Shown here: one piece after another, positions 12,095 to 24,519 of the stretch | Layout: every line of letters begins with the position of its first letter | How positions within the stretch are numbered: the stretch's first letter is position 1 | Assembly (NCBI GenBank): GCA_012932295.1 | Contig: JAAONU010000019.1 | Span: forward strand, 19,973,908-20,037,907 | DNA: 64,000 nucleotides | Direction of reading: 5' to 3' | Source: Cyclina sinensis | Taxonomy: Eukaryota > Mollusca > Bivalvia > Venerida > Veneridae | The notes under the pieces: model-generated | The model's input: only the letters and a program-made list of their open reading frames with translations | The model's database searches: none | Told to the model about the DNA's origin: nothing | Made by a program: the position numbers and the translations under genes

Positions 12095-12480
12095 ATTCAT
12101 CATCATAATTATCACCATCATCGTAAACATCCTCATCATTATAATCATCATCGTCGTGGTCTTCGCTGTGGTAATAGAAGTAGTGAAAGTAGAAGTTACT
12201 GTAGCATTTATAGTGGTGGAATTAGTAGTAGTAGAAGTAGTAATAGTAGTAGTAGTAGAAGTAGTTATGTAGTCATCGTTGTTCAAAATGTATGTTCGAA
12301 AATATTTGATATGAGCCTTAAATGTGTGCGACTGACTACAAAAATGTTGTGTACAATGTAGTTGATTAATATGACGAGGGTGATGATGATAAGCGACGAT
12401 TGTTTTTATGATGTTGTTGACGACAATGATGATAGTGATGTTGGCAGTGGTGATCGTACTGTTGCTGCTACTGCTATTGT
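12095..12480. repeat. Imperfect trinucleotide tract (ATC then TAG/ATG types)
   Basis: Left part is rich in 'catcat'/'atcatc', right part in 'gtagtagtaga', followed after about 100 bases by a 'gatgatgat' stretch. Both strands give long open frames of Ile/Val or Thr runs, which are artefacts of the triplet repetition. Confidence 0.85.
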
Positions 12481-12619
12481 TGTACGGTTTAAGTACCAAC
12501 AAGGAAGAAAGAAATCAAGATGTCAGAGTTGAGCTCGAAAATATCAATATGTTTCTATTGTTCGCACTTCATACGCTGATAAACGTTTGTTACAGTTAGG
12601 GTATTACTGATACCCTGAG

Positions 12620-13686
12620 ACACCTTATCGTAATTCTTTAGATAACAAAATATTGAAAGATTTACCAACCGTCGTGATCTATTTGTCATACACTTGTAGG
12701 AAAAAAATAAATATATACAGACAGAGATAGGAGAAAACAAACAGTTGACCAGTGCATGATAGATATATCTTGATCTGTACAGAAAGATTTGAGTCAAACA
12801 GAAAATGCGCACGGATAATTTCAATTTGAACGTTCCAACAAATTTACATCATTGGTGAGTTTTGAAATATATCTATTTAATGTCGTTCTATATTGCAAAG
12901 CTTGCTATACATGAAAACGTTTTAAGCCAAAATAATTACCTAGGTAACTGCTTGCTGTAAAGGTACAACCAAGCACTTATATATTGCCATGATAACCCTG
13001 CATTTTTTCCATTTTCAATAGATGTATATCCATTATTTTTTGAGGTTTCACCAATTTTGCATCTACTCTTTTATCAGTTTGGATAAAATTAGAATACGTC
13101 ACAAATTAACAGCTTAATTAACTGATTAAATTGTATACAATAAGAATCTGTTATACAATTTCATTAAAATCATATCTTGATTTGCGTTCTTCTTCTAGCC
13201 GCGATGAGTTGGCGAAAAATGAGCGAGGCTACTGATATGATTTTAATGACATTGTCTGTCATATAACCTGAAAAAAGTTTGCTGTTTCTGCATCTTTCGT
13301 TCAAAAAGTAAATCTGAAGAAAACACTCGGCTTTATAGGATCCCATTAAAGAACTTACTTCTGGATTCAGCAAAAATTGTTTCAAATATATAATGAGAAT
13401 CGAACTTCCTTAAAGTTATAATCATGCTCAAAATCACCCTTGCACGTTGTCAAAATAAAACCATGATTATAAATATCAGATGCTTTATAAAACAAGAACT
13501 GATCAAATGTTTTAACTTAAAAATGTTGCTTCTAAAATAATTTAATCTTTATATTTTTCCTAAATTTACAGATGAAAAAGAAAATATGAATTCGTGCTTT
13601 CTCATTCTGTTTGTAATCATAGGCTCAAGGACAATATAAAAATCACCTCTAGGGCAAGTGATTGAAATTTACAACAAGAAGCACAT
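12620..13686. other. No gene seen
   Basis: AT-rich unique-looking DNA. Open frames are short and lack recognisable motifs or consistent splice sites. Confidence 0.4.
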
Positions 13687-14290
13687 GGTGGCCCTTTATC
13701 GCTCACCAGAGAACCATTTTATATATCGTTATTTTTTTTTACTATAAGAACATAGATTAATATGTCGAGGTTAAAATATGTTTTTGATTGTCTATGTGTC
13801 TATAACTTCTTTTAATCAACTTTACTCATACAAATATGTTAAAGGACTACCACTTGAATATTTCTGTGAAATAACTTTGAGACTTGGCCAGTGGTTTCTG
13901 AGAAGAATATTACAAAATTTCCATATAGCCTTTCAGTGAAGACTTGCCAAACTACTGTCAAAATTTTTAACGAACCAACATGACTTTAAGGAATTTCATA
14001 AACAGCCACCAGAGGCAAGTTTCTGTTCTTTTTCGAATTTACCATACAGTCATATAGTGAAAATAGGCCCCGTCTTCTTCAGGCCATTTTTAGAGACCCA
14101 AATGCTGGAAGAAATTTGATAAAGGGCATTTTGTGAAATTATTTTAAAATTTGGCTGATAGTCTCTGAAGAGAGGATTTTCAAGGTTTCTATAGAGTCCT
14201 ATACGATGAAAACAAGCCCCGTCCTTCATAGGTCAGTTTCTTCAGTGCTTGAATAGTTAAATAGTTTTCACCTTAAGAACATTTTTTGAT

Positions 14291-14323
<33 letters not shown>

Positions 14324-14580
14324 CGGGCTGGTGGTTCAAGGGGAATAGGTTTTTAAGGGTTTCCATATTGTTAGAATGGCAACCAGAGTTCTGAATGGAA
14401 CTATTTAATTTAAAGCGATTTGAAATAGAACTAGCTGAGGAATATTCCTGTCAAGTTTGGTTTTATTAGCCCGGTATTTTAGGAGATCTCGTTTGTAGTA
14501 AAATGTTGACGACGGACGACGGAAATTCACCTATCCAAACAACTCACCCTTCAGCACTTCGTGCTCAGGTGACCTAACAT
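13687..14580. repeat. Dispersed mollusc-type repeat with internal diverged tandem units
   Basis: Begins 'ggtggccctttatcgctcac' and ends 'gtgctcaggtgacctaac', end motifs typical of a common bivalve repeat. Inside, blocks of the form 'tgtgaaat.a.ttt.a.a.ttggc...ggt..ctga.ga' (13864, 14133) and 'aaaacaagccccgtcc' / 'aaaataggccccgtc' recur, showing diverged units. It contains a run of 28 T (14293-14320). Confidence 0.65.
14293..14320. repeat. Poly-T run of 28
   Basis: Uninterrupted T tract inside the dispersed repeat; it could be the A-tail of a retroposed copy on the minus strand. Confidence 0.9.
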
Positions 14581-14589
14581 GCAGCAGTT

Positions 14590-15600
14590 TTTAAGAATTT
14601 CATTTCACACCTGTAAATCAGTAAATACTGCTAAACAAACAGTAATATCAGAAGACGATGTAAAAAAATCAAACACGTAGACATTTGACAGCCAATTTTT
14701 TACCATAACGGAAAAGTATTTGTACCAACAAACTATTCATTCAAGAACTACAGAATATTAGGTTTGAAAGATGGGGTAAAGAAATAAGCCTAACTTGGAA
14801 AATGCAAGCTATTCATTAAGATATGTAAAAGCAAACATTGCCAGTAGGCGTTCACTGAAAATGAGCATTTGCTCTTATTATAGATATTTGTAGCAGAGCT
14901 TTTTCTCCGACTAACATTTTTTTCTGATCAAATTTTGACATTTATACTTAATGGCAAGAATTTACGAAACAATGGCGTCCATATTTTTTAATTTTAATTT
15001 ACGAATCATAATCTTGTTAGAGCGAATATAAACAGGAACATATGTAGCTTTATCTTTACAAAGTATTTGAACAAAACGACTCTTACATTGTCCTATAACT
15101 TTACATTATCAATTGTGTTCAAAACTGTAACGTATTTTGCAATTTATACCCTAACCAGTCCTACTTATGAACTTCAAATTCAAACGTTTGCATTGCTAAC
15201 TAAACAATTAACATTGCTTGGATATTATAGATTTTATAGATACCTTTTATCGAATACATTTTCTTTTGATATGCTTTAGATTATATGTACAAAAGAGGTA
15301 TTTAAAGACAAATTTAATTTACAAAACGGGATAAACATTCAAAGAATGTGCTAATTCAGAATAGCGACAAAGCCTTTAGAATAAGTGTCGTTTAGTACGA
15401 CTATTTCTGGAATTAATAAAAAGACTTTGTATTGACCGAATTCACGCAATAGTTTGATGATAAGATACTTGATTTTTTGATCTCTACTTGAAATAAAGTT
15501 GTAACATAAACAAGCACATACAAGTTAAAATGTTTGCTGCGGAGATAAATTAAAAAAAAATTAATTCAAGATTTATAATTCATGTTTGTTGAAACCATTA
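14590..15600. other. No gene seen
   Basis: AT-rich with no recognisable coding motif, RNA gene or strong repeat. One open frame of 70 codons (15067-15279) has random-looking composition. Confidence 0.4.
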
Positions 15601-16015
15601 TTAAAGCGACTGACTCACAGAATTTAACTTTAATTTAATATACTATGTATAAAACGTAATATTATGCTTCTATTCAACGTGAAAACTGAAGAAAAAATTG
15701 AAATCACCTGGATTTCAACCCATTCCCCTTGCGGCCAGTAAAATGAAAAGTGGCGATCTAATCCACTGAGCCACAACGAATTGTTAAAATCACTAGTCAA
15801 ATTTAGTAATAGCAGAAAAAAGTATCTACCCCGTGATTAACGAAGTAAATTTTTTTACCGGTAAGTGTGTAAGACTTTATATTATGATGTGTTTCTTCAA
15901 CAAAAATGTGACAGTAACTTAGTTTAGATATGTTCTTCACTATATTAACCAACATTCCTATAATCATAAACATTTTCTTTTTTTACCAAGGACACAGATA
16001 ACACCAGACTGACGC
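15601..16015. mobile_element. Decayed TTAA-terminated MITE with tRNA-like interior (copy 2)
   Basis: Starts TTAA + AGCGACTGACTCACA, identical to the left end of the intact element at 58341. Interior blocks match in order: 'aatattatgcttctat', 'gccagtaaaatg', 'gatct.atccactgagccac', 'gtatctaccccgtga', 'taacttagttta.atatgttc'. The right inverted end is lost near 16.0 kb. Confidence 0.8.
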
Positions 16016-18360
16016 CATACGCTGATAATATAGTGTGGGTACCGAGAGTGATATAGTCAATCGATCAATTTAAATATAAAAAAATACGAGATTCTATTCT
16101 TTTACTTTTTAAACTTAAAAACAATATTCTTTGTGTATATATAAAAATGAATATGTGTGCACTTCTTAGTAGTTCTTAATGATAATGTATTAAAAATGAC
16201 TAATAAACAAAAATTTAGTAGTAATTGTAAGAACTGGCACTACAGGGTAATAGGCATTTTGAATGAATAAAATTGTACACATTTTATTAATACTAGTATT
16301 CCAGTACCAAAGGGCAATTGTACCGAGTGTGTTACTAAATCCGGTTTTAGAAAGTTTGAACAAAGTTGGGCAGTAAATATAAATGCTGTACAGTTTTCGT
16401 ACAGAGTCATATGTCCCTGCCACAGGTTAAGGTTAGAAGATAGAGTATGTCCTTTTTGTGTTAATGCCCATTACCTGATGATGAAAATATAATTTTCATT
16501 TTGTCCGATCATTACACATCTGGCGGCAAAATCCTGCTTTCAAATTTTAAAATAATGTACGGAAAATCTTTACGTAGATTAATTATCTTAAATATTTTTA
16601 TTTGAAAGTTAATATTCATTTATACTGATATTTAAAACACATATGTCTTCTTGTTTTATATAGAAAGAATGGGATTTTTCAGATATCTTTAATTGATTTT
16701 AGAGAGAGGGCATTTGAAAGAGTAATGTTTTATGTAGGTTGTATTAATAAACTTTTACAAAAAGGTTTGATTAACCTCATTTGCATGGTATATGTATATG
16801 TATACATATGCATGAATACATTTGTAGTTAAATAATTTAAGTCTCTTATTATTCAATAACTGAATTGAATTGCAGTGTATTTTATATGTTTTACTGTTGT
16901 TTTATATGTAAACTATGTACATTGATCAGACTATAATAAAAATAATATATCATGTGCAGCGTTAAGTAATAGTTCGTTATATGCTTGTTCCTTTATATGC
17001 CATTTTGTTACGTTGATAAAGCAGTTTGCACATTGTTCTGTGCAGTTTTTAGTGTTTTAGTATTGTTTTTTTCAAAGTAGTAATAAGTAAATAACAAGCT
17101 ATTTCATCTTTCTCATAACAAATTGGAATATACACCGAATTTAACAAAAAACTTGGTGAGCTATTACTTTGACTGAAAACTGCATAAGTAATAAATAGTA
17201 AATAGGCATAACAAATAGTCTTATATACATCAGATTTAGGGTACTTACCAAATGTAAAGCACGCATATAAAAAAAAATGGTCGCGAAGAACAATTATCTC
17301 AGTATTAAAAAGCACAAACTTGTTAACGTACAATGCGAACTAGTAAATGAATATAACCATTTTTTTGCCAAAAATTTTTTTGCTCTGTATGAAACGAAAA
17401 ATGCACTTGTTGAACTATGAACAGCATTGAACGAACCGAAACCACACAGTACAGACAAGTAACTGGTCAAAATTACACACCACAAGATTGAATATTATCA
17501 TGTCAAGGCAGCTAAAGCGTTCCATAATTGTGCATTTATTGAAACCCTGTCGGCTTTCATAGGCACTTGAAAACGAATCAAATAACAATATAGCCTTAAC
17601 ATGATTAAATTTAAAGGCAAATCTCGTCTTAACCACGTGTTTTATGTTGTTTTTCATGAAAAAGATATATTTCCTTCCATTTAATCTTGGCATTCTTTAA
17701 CAGTTGTGTGGTCGGAAAACAACACTGAATCAATTTCAATTAAACGTAGTTCTTACAAACACATGTTTCCAGTAAAGTTAAAATCATCTTTTGCAGAAAA
17801 GCATTCATGATACATTTCTTTAATTTTTATCAAAAATGAAACCTTTGCATAACCTTTCAAAAACGCCCGTAGCTCGCCTTACCCTTATTTTAACGTAGTC
17901 CTTAATAAGGTTTGTTTACTATTTGCCGCAGATCATTCATTAAGAGCATTTTACATTTACAACATTTTTCTTTTATAGTTTTATAGCTAGGGGCGGTTTT
18001 TGTCAGTTTCTTAAATCGAAATTTATGTTTTACCGAATAAATATGTTATCTGTATCTGAAAATCATAGACCGAGTGTTTAACAAGGGCATTCAGTTAAGG
18101 CCCTGGTTTAACAAAGTATTAAACTCTTCGCAATGTACGGCAACATCTTAAGAATATATCACGACCCTGCTTTGGTATAAACGAAAGCATGATATATTAT
18201 CCAACTACGAGATTTTTTTTATATTGACACGCACATGAAACGATCAATCAAAAGAGACGTTCAAAGCATCGTGAAGAAGAGGTTTGCTCTCATGGATTGT
18301 TTTGATGTTTTAAAATACCAACGTAGGCATTCTGTATAATTATAAACTTATTTGAAGTTT
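16016..18360. other. No gene seen
   Basis: AT-rich. Minus-strand open frames at 17.0-17.7 kb overlap each other but show no domain, consistent phase or codon bias. Confidence 0.4.
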
Positions 18361-18361
18361 T

Positions 18362-18610
18362 AAGGGATCGGTGATCCAGTGGTAACACACTGGGCTAGTA
18401 ATCCAGGGTCGCGGTTCGAATCCCAGCTCCTGAAATAACACAACTAATTGTCTTTCAGATAAGACATTAAACCGATGCTAAACATAGCATGTCAAAAAAC
18501 CAGGACTGACTCTGAAAAGGGATGGTTTCTGTACCTTGCACTTCTCTCCATAACCTTAAATATCTAAACACTTCATTGGGGGTGGGGGGGTGTCCTTCAT
18601 ACTGGAAACA
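18362..18610 (+). repeat. tRNA-derived SINE, family S2
   Basis: tRNA-like head of about 70 bases with an A-box-like 'tgatccagtggtaacac' and a perfect B box 'ggttcgaatcc'. The body 'gataagacattaaaccg' resembles the widespread metazoan SINE core 'gatgagacgttaaaccg'. The acceptor stem does not pair cleanly, so this is not a functional tRNA gene. Confidence 0.7.
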
Positions 18611-18811
18611 GGTTCAGACGATAAATAAACTCAGAAAGATAGCCAGATAAACAAATAGATAGACAGATAGATAGACAGGAAAAGCATGTAAATAAGCATA
18701 TGTATTCTCTGGCTCAACAGAGCACAATTTGCATCTAGTGAAGTTTGTTAACATATTGTTGTGTGTCTGGAGTCGTTCGTCCAGAACATTATGCATGTAA
18801 ATGAATAAATA

Positions 18812-18834
18812 ATCAACAACAACAACAACAACAA
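18812..18834 (+). repeat. (CAA)n microsatellite
   Basis: Seven to eight CAA units; may be the 3' tail of a retroposon. Confidence 0.85.
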
Positions 18835-19386
18835 GAAATTGGTAGAACCAAATAATGCTCCCCGAAGTATTTTATATTCAGAATGGCAGAACAGTAAGAA
18901 TTGTACTATCAATGGTATTTCAATGACGTGTGCAACTAAATACTTTTTAATAATAGTAAGGATAATCATGATGAAACATATTTGAGGATTTACAGTAAAA
19001 AAACTACATTTGTTAGGACAGTTGATTTATTAGAAAAAATACCTGCTATTTGTTTAATCTGTTTGTCAGAATTGTTATAGTCACAACAAGAGGTGTCAAG
19101 TGCTTGGCTGGCAGGTGTAAAAAGTAAACATGTACTTCATATAATCAGTGTTGCTCTCCAGAATTCCAGCCGATAAGCTATTGATTTATCTATTGATCGG
19201 GGTTGCTATATTAAGTTTTATAAAGGGAGATAATTAAAAAAACTAACTGAGGTAAAGTGATGGTTCTTAAACACTGCACTCCCTCTCATTGTTCTTATAA
19301 CTGTGTGAAGTTTTATTCAATTTCCTTCAATACGTTTCATGATATTTTCCTAACAAGCATTATTAGATATTATAAAGGGAGATAAT

Positions 19387-20300
19387 TATGTCTCCCCCCA
19401 AAAATGGGGGAGACATATTGTTTTTCCCCTGGTTGTCCGTCCGTCCGTCTGTCCGTCACAAAATCGTGTCCGCTCTGTATCTTCCAAAGCCCTTGAAGGA
19501 TTTTTATGAAACTTGGGTCAGATGTTCACTTCATCAAGGCGACGTGCAGAACCCACTTTGCGGGTATGGTGTCTCAAGGTCAAGGTCACACTTGGAGGTT
19601 AAATGTCAAATGCCACAAAATCGTGTCCGCTCTGTATCTTCAAAAGCCCTTGAAGGATTTTTATGAAACTTGGGTCAGATGTTCACCTCATCAAGGCGAC
19701 GTGCAGAACCCACTTTGCGGGTGTTGTGTCTCAAGGTCAAGGTCACACTTGGAGTTTAAATGTCAAATGCCACAAAATCGTGTCCGCTCTGTATCTTCAA
19801 AAGCCCTTGAAGGATTTTTATGAAACTTGGGTCAGATGTTCACCTCATCAGGGAGACATAATGTTTTTCCCCGGTTGTCTGTCTGTCCGTCCGTCTGTCT
19901 GTCTGTCCGTCACAAAATTGTGTCCTCTCTGTATCTACCAAAGACCTTGAAGGATTTTTATGAAACTTGGGTCAGATGTTCACCTCATCAAGGCGACGTG
20001 CAGAACCCACTTTGCGGGTGTGGTGTCTCAAGGTCAAGGTCACACTTGGAGGTTAAATGTCAAATGCCACAAAATTGTGTCTGCTCTGTATCTTCAAAAG
20101 CCCTTGAAGGATTTTTATGAAACTTGGGTCAGATGTTCACCTCATCAAGGCGACATGCAGAACCCACTTTGCGGGTGTTGTGTCTCAAGGTCAAGGTCAC
20201 ACTTGGAGGTTAAATGTCAAATTTTACAATCGTCTGATTCAATACTGCCTGCAGGAACTGGCTGGGGGGAGACATATGTTTTTGTTCAATCAAAAACCAT
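19387..20300. repeat. Nested element of 157-bp tandem units
   Basis: Five units starting 'acaaaatcgtgtcc' at 19458, 19615, 19772, 19912 and 20069; the spacing is exactly 157 wherever uninterrupted. Each carries 'caaggtcaaggtcacacttg'. Between units 3 and 4 a second 'gggagacataatgtttttcc' header plus a (gtct/gtcc) tract shows a joining of two copies. The unit is open in several frames because it lacks stops, not because it is coding. Confidence 0.9.
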
Positions 20301-21194
20301 TTCTAGTTAAAAACTAAGTTATGTACGAGAATGATGGTTTTTTATATTGCACTTCCTCTCACTAGTCTCTTTAACTGGGAGGAGATATAATGAGATATCA
20401 TTGATACTTTTGAAGTTATACTCCAGACAAGCATTATTTAACTTTTTAATTAATTATCATTAATTGAGGTAATTACAAATTAAGCAAGATATTAAGGTTC
20501 ATAGACAACGCATTTTCTCTCACTGTTCTCTATCACTGTGTGAAGTTTTAATAAAATTCCTTAAACAGTTTTGACGTTATTCTCCAGACAAGCATAATAA
20601 AGTATCTTGAAGGCAGATAATTTATGAAACTAAGTAATGTAGGTTAAATGTGGTTCTTTGACACTACACTTTCTCTGACTAGTCTCTATTACTGTGTGGA
20701 GTTTCAATGAGATATCATTTATAGTTTAGAAGTTGTAATCCGGACAAACTTTTTAAGTTATCATTAAGGGAGATCATTAAAAAATTAAGCAAGGTAGACA
20801 TTTGGTTATTAAACATTTCACTTTCACTCACAAGTTTCTATGACCCAGTGATGTTTTAATCAAATTTCTTCAATACTTTTCAAATTAATATCCGGACAAG
20901 CATTATTAAGTATCATAAAGAGAGAGAATCCAAAAACTAAGTAAAGAAGAGTTATGGCTCTTTGACACTTCACTTTCTCTGACTAGCCTCTATAACTGTG
21001 TGAAGTTTCAATGAGATATCATGACCAGTCTAGGAGTTATATTTCAGACAAGTATTATTAACTGAAGGGAGATAATACAAAAATATACAAGGTAGAATTA
21101 TGGTTCTTAGATATTGCGCTTTCTCTCACTAGTCTTTATCGATGTATTAAGTTTCAATCAAATTCCTTCAATACTTTTCAAGTTATTCTCCGGA

Positions 21195-21252
21195 CAAGAG
21201 TGTGATGGACGGACGGACAGACGGACGGAAGGACGGACGGAAGGACGGACAA
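21195..21252. repeat. (GGAC/GGACGGAA)n simple repeat
   Basis: Repeated ggacggac and ggacggaa units at the right end of the tandem array, a usual terminus of this mollusc repeat type. Confidence 0.9.
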
Positions 21253-21756
21253 CGCGGTGACACTATGCTCTCCCTTCAGGGAGCATAATAAACTTAAGGT
21301 TCAAGAAAAAGTCGTTAAGTTATATCTTCTTCGGTTGTACTAAGAAACTATTAACGGGTTTGATCTGCGTGTACCCTACATATATTTTTCCACACTCTTT
21401 TAATTTCGTCTTTATGTCTGTTTCTTAAAATGAAAATGTATGTTTGCATTACCATAACAGACGTGCATTACTTTGACAAATCTTTGTTGCTATTAGGATT
21501 ATTTTGCCAAGTGAGCTGTATCGGATTGTCATGGTCTTTCTTTATTTGTTTATGTCTTTTATATACTTTTTAACAAACAAGCATTGAAAAGAACGTTTAA
21601 AAATAAACTCTGTTTTAATTCTCTCTTTGAATTCTGATTTTCAATCTTTAAATAAATGAAATAGTTTGAAGATATAACAAACAATATATATTAAGATATA
21701 CATTATTTTTTTCAGATTTTCAGACCAACTGAAAAAAGGGGACAGAGAAACAGACC

Positions 21757-21769
21757 ATGGGTGAATTAT
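21757..21769 (+). CDS. Gene 2 coding exon 1 (start, four codons)
   Basis: ATG GGT GAA TTA T, then donor gtaaat. Preceded by a tttttcag acceptor at 21717 and a purine-rich leader, so the 5'UTR may itself be spliced. Confidence 0.45.
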
Positions 21770-24511
21770 GTAAATAGTCGTATTCTTTATTGTAAGAAAA
21801 CTTGATGTCATATATTTCAAATATTTTGGTGTAATATAGAAGCTGTTTACAAAGGAAGTTGTTGATTCATAAGGTAAAACACTTTCAATTACACTTCAAT
21901 GTTTACCTTTTGTGTAGAAATCTAGAAGCCGTTGCTGGGGTATTCCAAGCTGCTTACAATGAAATTAAACAAATGATAGGCATATGTTTTTGATATAAGT
22001 AATACAAAATATTAACACATTTCTGAATCAGCGTATCAAGTTACAATTACTTCTATGAAAATAATAATTTTAATCAAAGAAATTAGGTATGGTTTTGCGT
22101 TTAACTTTGTTGTATATGTTGTGCATATGTACTTAATACACACCAGGTATAAGTCGGGTTCAGTAAAATGATTCAGCGATTTATACAGATAATATACCTT
22201 ATAAAAATACGGATCGATTCTTAATGTTTCTCCGTGTTAATATGACATTCAACAAAGAAAAAAATGAATTGACCGATCGATATACCTTTGTATAGAGCTT
22301 TTATATATTCATCTTTGAAAGTCTCGAGACGGAGAGAAACACCACTTCATGTGTATGAGAGACTTAGAAGAGAGGTGTTGACCTATAAGAAAAGATACCA
22401 GCATGTCCTTGCTGCACCTGATATGTACAAAAACAGAAGACAGTTTAATAGCACATCCTCTGAACGCCAAGAACTCGTCAAAAAAATCATAGAAGGTAAC
22501 TAAAAAAAGGAGCAATGAAAATACTTCCATAAAATCGATAAAATACATTCAGTTCTTAAATTGTTGCTGTGAGCTTCATCTACACCTACCGCACTGTTTA
22601 ATGACTGAAAGAGTAGCGTGTTAACTTCAGCTACACCTACCGCACTGTTTTATGACTGAAAGAGTAGTGCAGAAAGCTTTTTCATTACGCACACTGTAAT
22701 GACCACTTTTACTACATTATAAGTTATTTTAATTTGCAATGCATTCGTCTTTTATTACGAAAATGGAACACTTACGTAAAATGTCTTTATCTTGATTTCA
22801 AAAAGTGATTCATCGTCGCAAGAACTATCAACAACAATCATGTAGCAATTGATTGTTTTTGCCCATACTTATTTTAAGACCAGCTGAGAGATTTTTATAG
22901 TTGATGGATAAAGTAAAGACACATTTTAATTCGATCTGCCAATATTCATTTCCTCGCTCTGTATTTAATGCCTGTTTTCGTAACATAGCCATTTAAATAA
23001 CCCGTTTTATTCACGTCTTTAACATAATCAAACAGCACAAACCGTTTAAAGCTCACTTATGTTTAGAAATAAAAGGTCCCATTAGACTTTTAAAATATAC
23101 ATTTTTGTAATTAAAGGTTGTATAGCTGATTACACCACACCTTTCTATGAGAACAGATGTAACAGCGAGTTTGAGAACTACTGGGAAAATATGAGAAATT
23201 TGAATGAAATCAGTGGTAAGTACATGTACGAGAAAAACTGAATGAAATCATTGTTTACAAGCAAAATGGTTGATTTTACTTCCTCCGCCGTAAAATGCTC
23301 ATTACGTTTTGGACATGTAAAAATAAAATCATTTAAATACAAATACATTGTTTTGAAAAAAAGACCTCAAGCTATATAGATAGCCATTGTTTATGAAAAC
23401 TGAAGTTGGACCATGGAATATATTATGTTAAGATATCTTTCCACCTCAGCAGATGTCATAAGTGACAATTGTTGTTGAGTCTTTGTGCATTACTTTTAAA
23501 TCCTACATATTGTAAGATTTGGACAGATGGGCAACACAAAATTGTGTTAAATTTCATGAAATTCCTTTTATTGGTTCTGTAGTTACGATACCAGATAGAC
23601 AGACAGAAAGATGGACCGGCAGGCAGACAGCGCAAAATCGATATCCCATTGATTTACATAAGAATCTGACAGAACGTGCACAAGTATTAGCGCACTATAC
23701 TGATACAAATTTATTTAAAAACTTCAAAAAGTTTCCAAGATATAGCTCTAGAAACTCAGAAAAATGATAAAATAACGTGACATTTTGACAAATACAGAGG
23801 CAAAACTCTTCTTTCTTGGACTTTGTGAATGATACTCGCAGTGCACTATTTCCTTATCGTAGTCAACATCTGCAAGAAATATCATTTAAAAATAGTTCCA
23901 AACTGTTTCCAAGATGTGGCTCTTGACGGACAGTTTTTTGTGAAATTTAAGCATACAAAGAACCTTAGCTTTTGAGTTCCAAGGTCACTGTGGGTGATAC
24001 TTGCAGATCCGAATTTCCCTACGGTAGTCAACATTAACAAGAAAAAATATTTAGAATTTCCAAACCGTTTCCGAGTTTGTCTTACGGACGCAAATACATA
24101 CGGACGGAAACGACAAAACAATATCCCTCGCCATTCGGCGGGGAATAAAAAGCACTTAACATTTCACATTGCTTTTTGTTTGTTTGTTTTAGAAGTATTA
24201 GTTTTGCCGAATGTTTCGAAGCTAATAAACTTTTTTTGTGGTTTGAAGATCTTAATACTGAAGCCGAAAGTATGCACAGAGCAGAACTGAGAAGAGCAAC
24301 TGAAGAGACACGACATCAACTTTACAAGATTAGAAGGGCTGAAAGACAACTGACAGCTGCTCTGAAATTACTTCAGGAAAAGTATAATGCTTCGAAACAA
24401 ACGAACATCCCTCTTCTACAAAAACGGGAAAGAAAGGAAATGTTGAAAGAATTTCTTTCCTCTTTAGCTGCGTTTCTTCGTGCGATGAATTTAGATGCAG
24501 AGCAACCATAA
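21757..24511 (+). CDS. Unrecognised 187-residue helical protein, four exons
   Basis: Exons 21757-21769, 22298-22495, 23126-23215, 24249-24511. Every intron is phase 1 with GT/AG ends, and the 564 nt give 187 residues plus TAA. No signal peptide or membrane segment. It is rich in Lys, Arg and Glu; residues about 101-150 (LNTEAESMHRAELRRATEE, then KIRRAERQLTAALKLLQEKY) look like a coiled coil, followed by a second helix (MLKEFLSSLAAFLRAMNL). I do not recognise the family. Weak points: the first coding exon has only 13 nt, and the last acceptor (tttgaag) was chosen by phase over a stronger-looking tttag 54 bases earlier, which would end early. Intron 3 contains a dispersed repeat. Confidence 0.6.
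22298..22495 (+). CDS. Gene 2 coding exon 2
   Basis: Open in the phase set by both neighbours. Contains HVYERLRREVLTYKKRYQHV and SSERQELVKKIIE; acceptor tatagag, donor gaag/gtaact. Confidence 0.65.
23126..23215 (+). CDS. Gene 2 coding exon 3
   Basis: Ninety bases, phase 1 to 1, between tatag and a strong donor gtaagt. Encodes DYTTPFYENRCNSEFENYW followed by ENMRNLNEIS. Confidence 0.65.
23490..24155. repeat. Dispersed mollusc repeat in intron 3 of gene 2
   Basis: Diverged units with 'gtttccaagat.t.gctct' (23740, 23908), tracts of 'cagacagacag' and 'tacggacggaa', and the characteristic end 'tcgccattcggcggggaata'. Confidence 0.7.
24249..24511 (+). CDS. Gene 2 terminal coding exon
   Basis: Holds the predicted coiled coil and the stop TAA (24509-24511). 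Base composition is clearly richer in purines than the surrounding introns. Confidence 0.65.
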
Positions 24512-24519
24512 ATGGGTCT

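Larger units (their letters stand above)
19200..21300. repeat. Tandem repeat array, unit about 150 bp, interrupted by a nested element
   Basis: At least seven diverged units marked by 'ctctcactagtctctat' followed by 'actgtgtgaagttt' (near 19286, 20356, 20517, 20672, 20830, 20976, 21123), each ending 'ccggacaagcattatta' plus 'agggagataat'. The array ends in a (gacg)-rich tract and 'gctctcccttcagggagcat'. A second repeat occupies about 19387-20300 between unit 1 and the rest. Confidence 0.85.

Noticed and set aside
12036..12272. Very hydrophobic 78-codon frame resembling a membrane protein
   Set aside because: Translation of an ATC/GTA triplet tract.
19388..20317. Overlapping open frames of about 95-116 codons in a row
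   Set aside because: They are the same 157-bp repeat unit read in successive frames; the repeat lacks stops and has non-coding mollusc repeat features.
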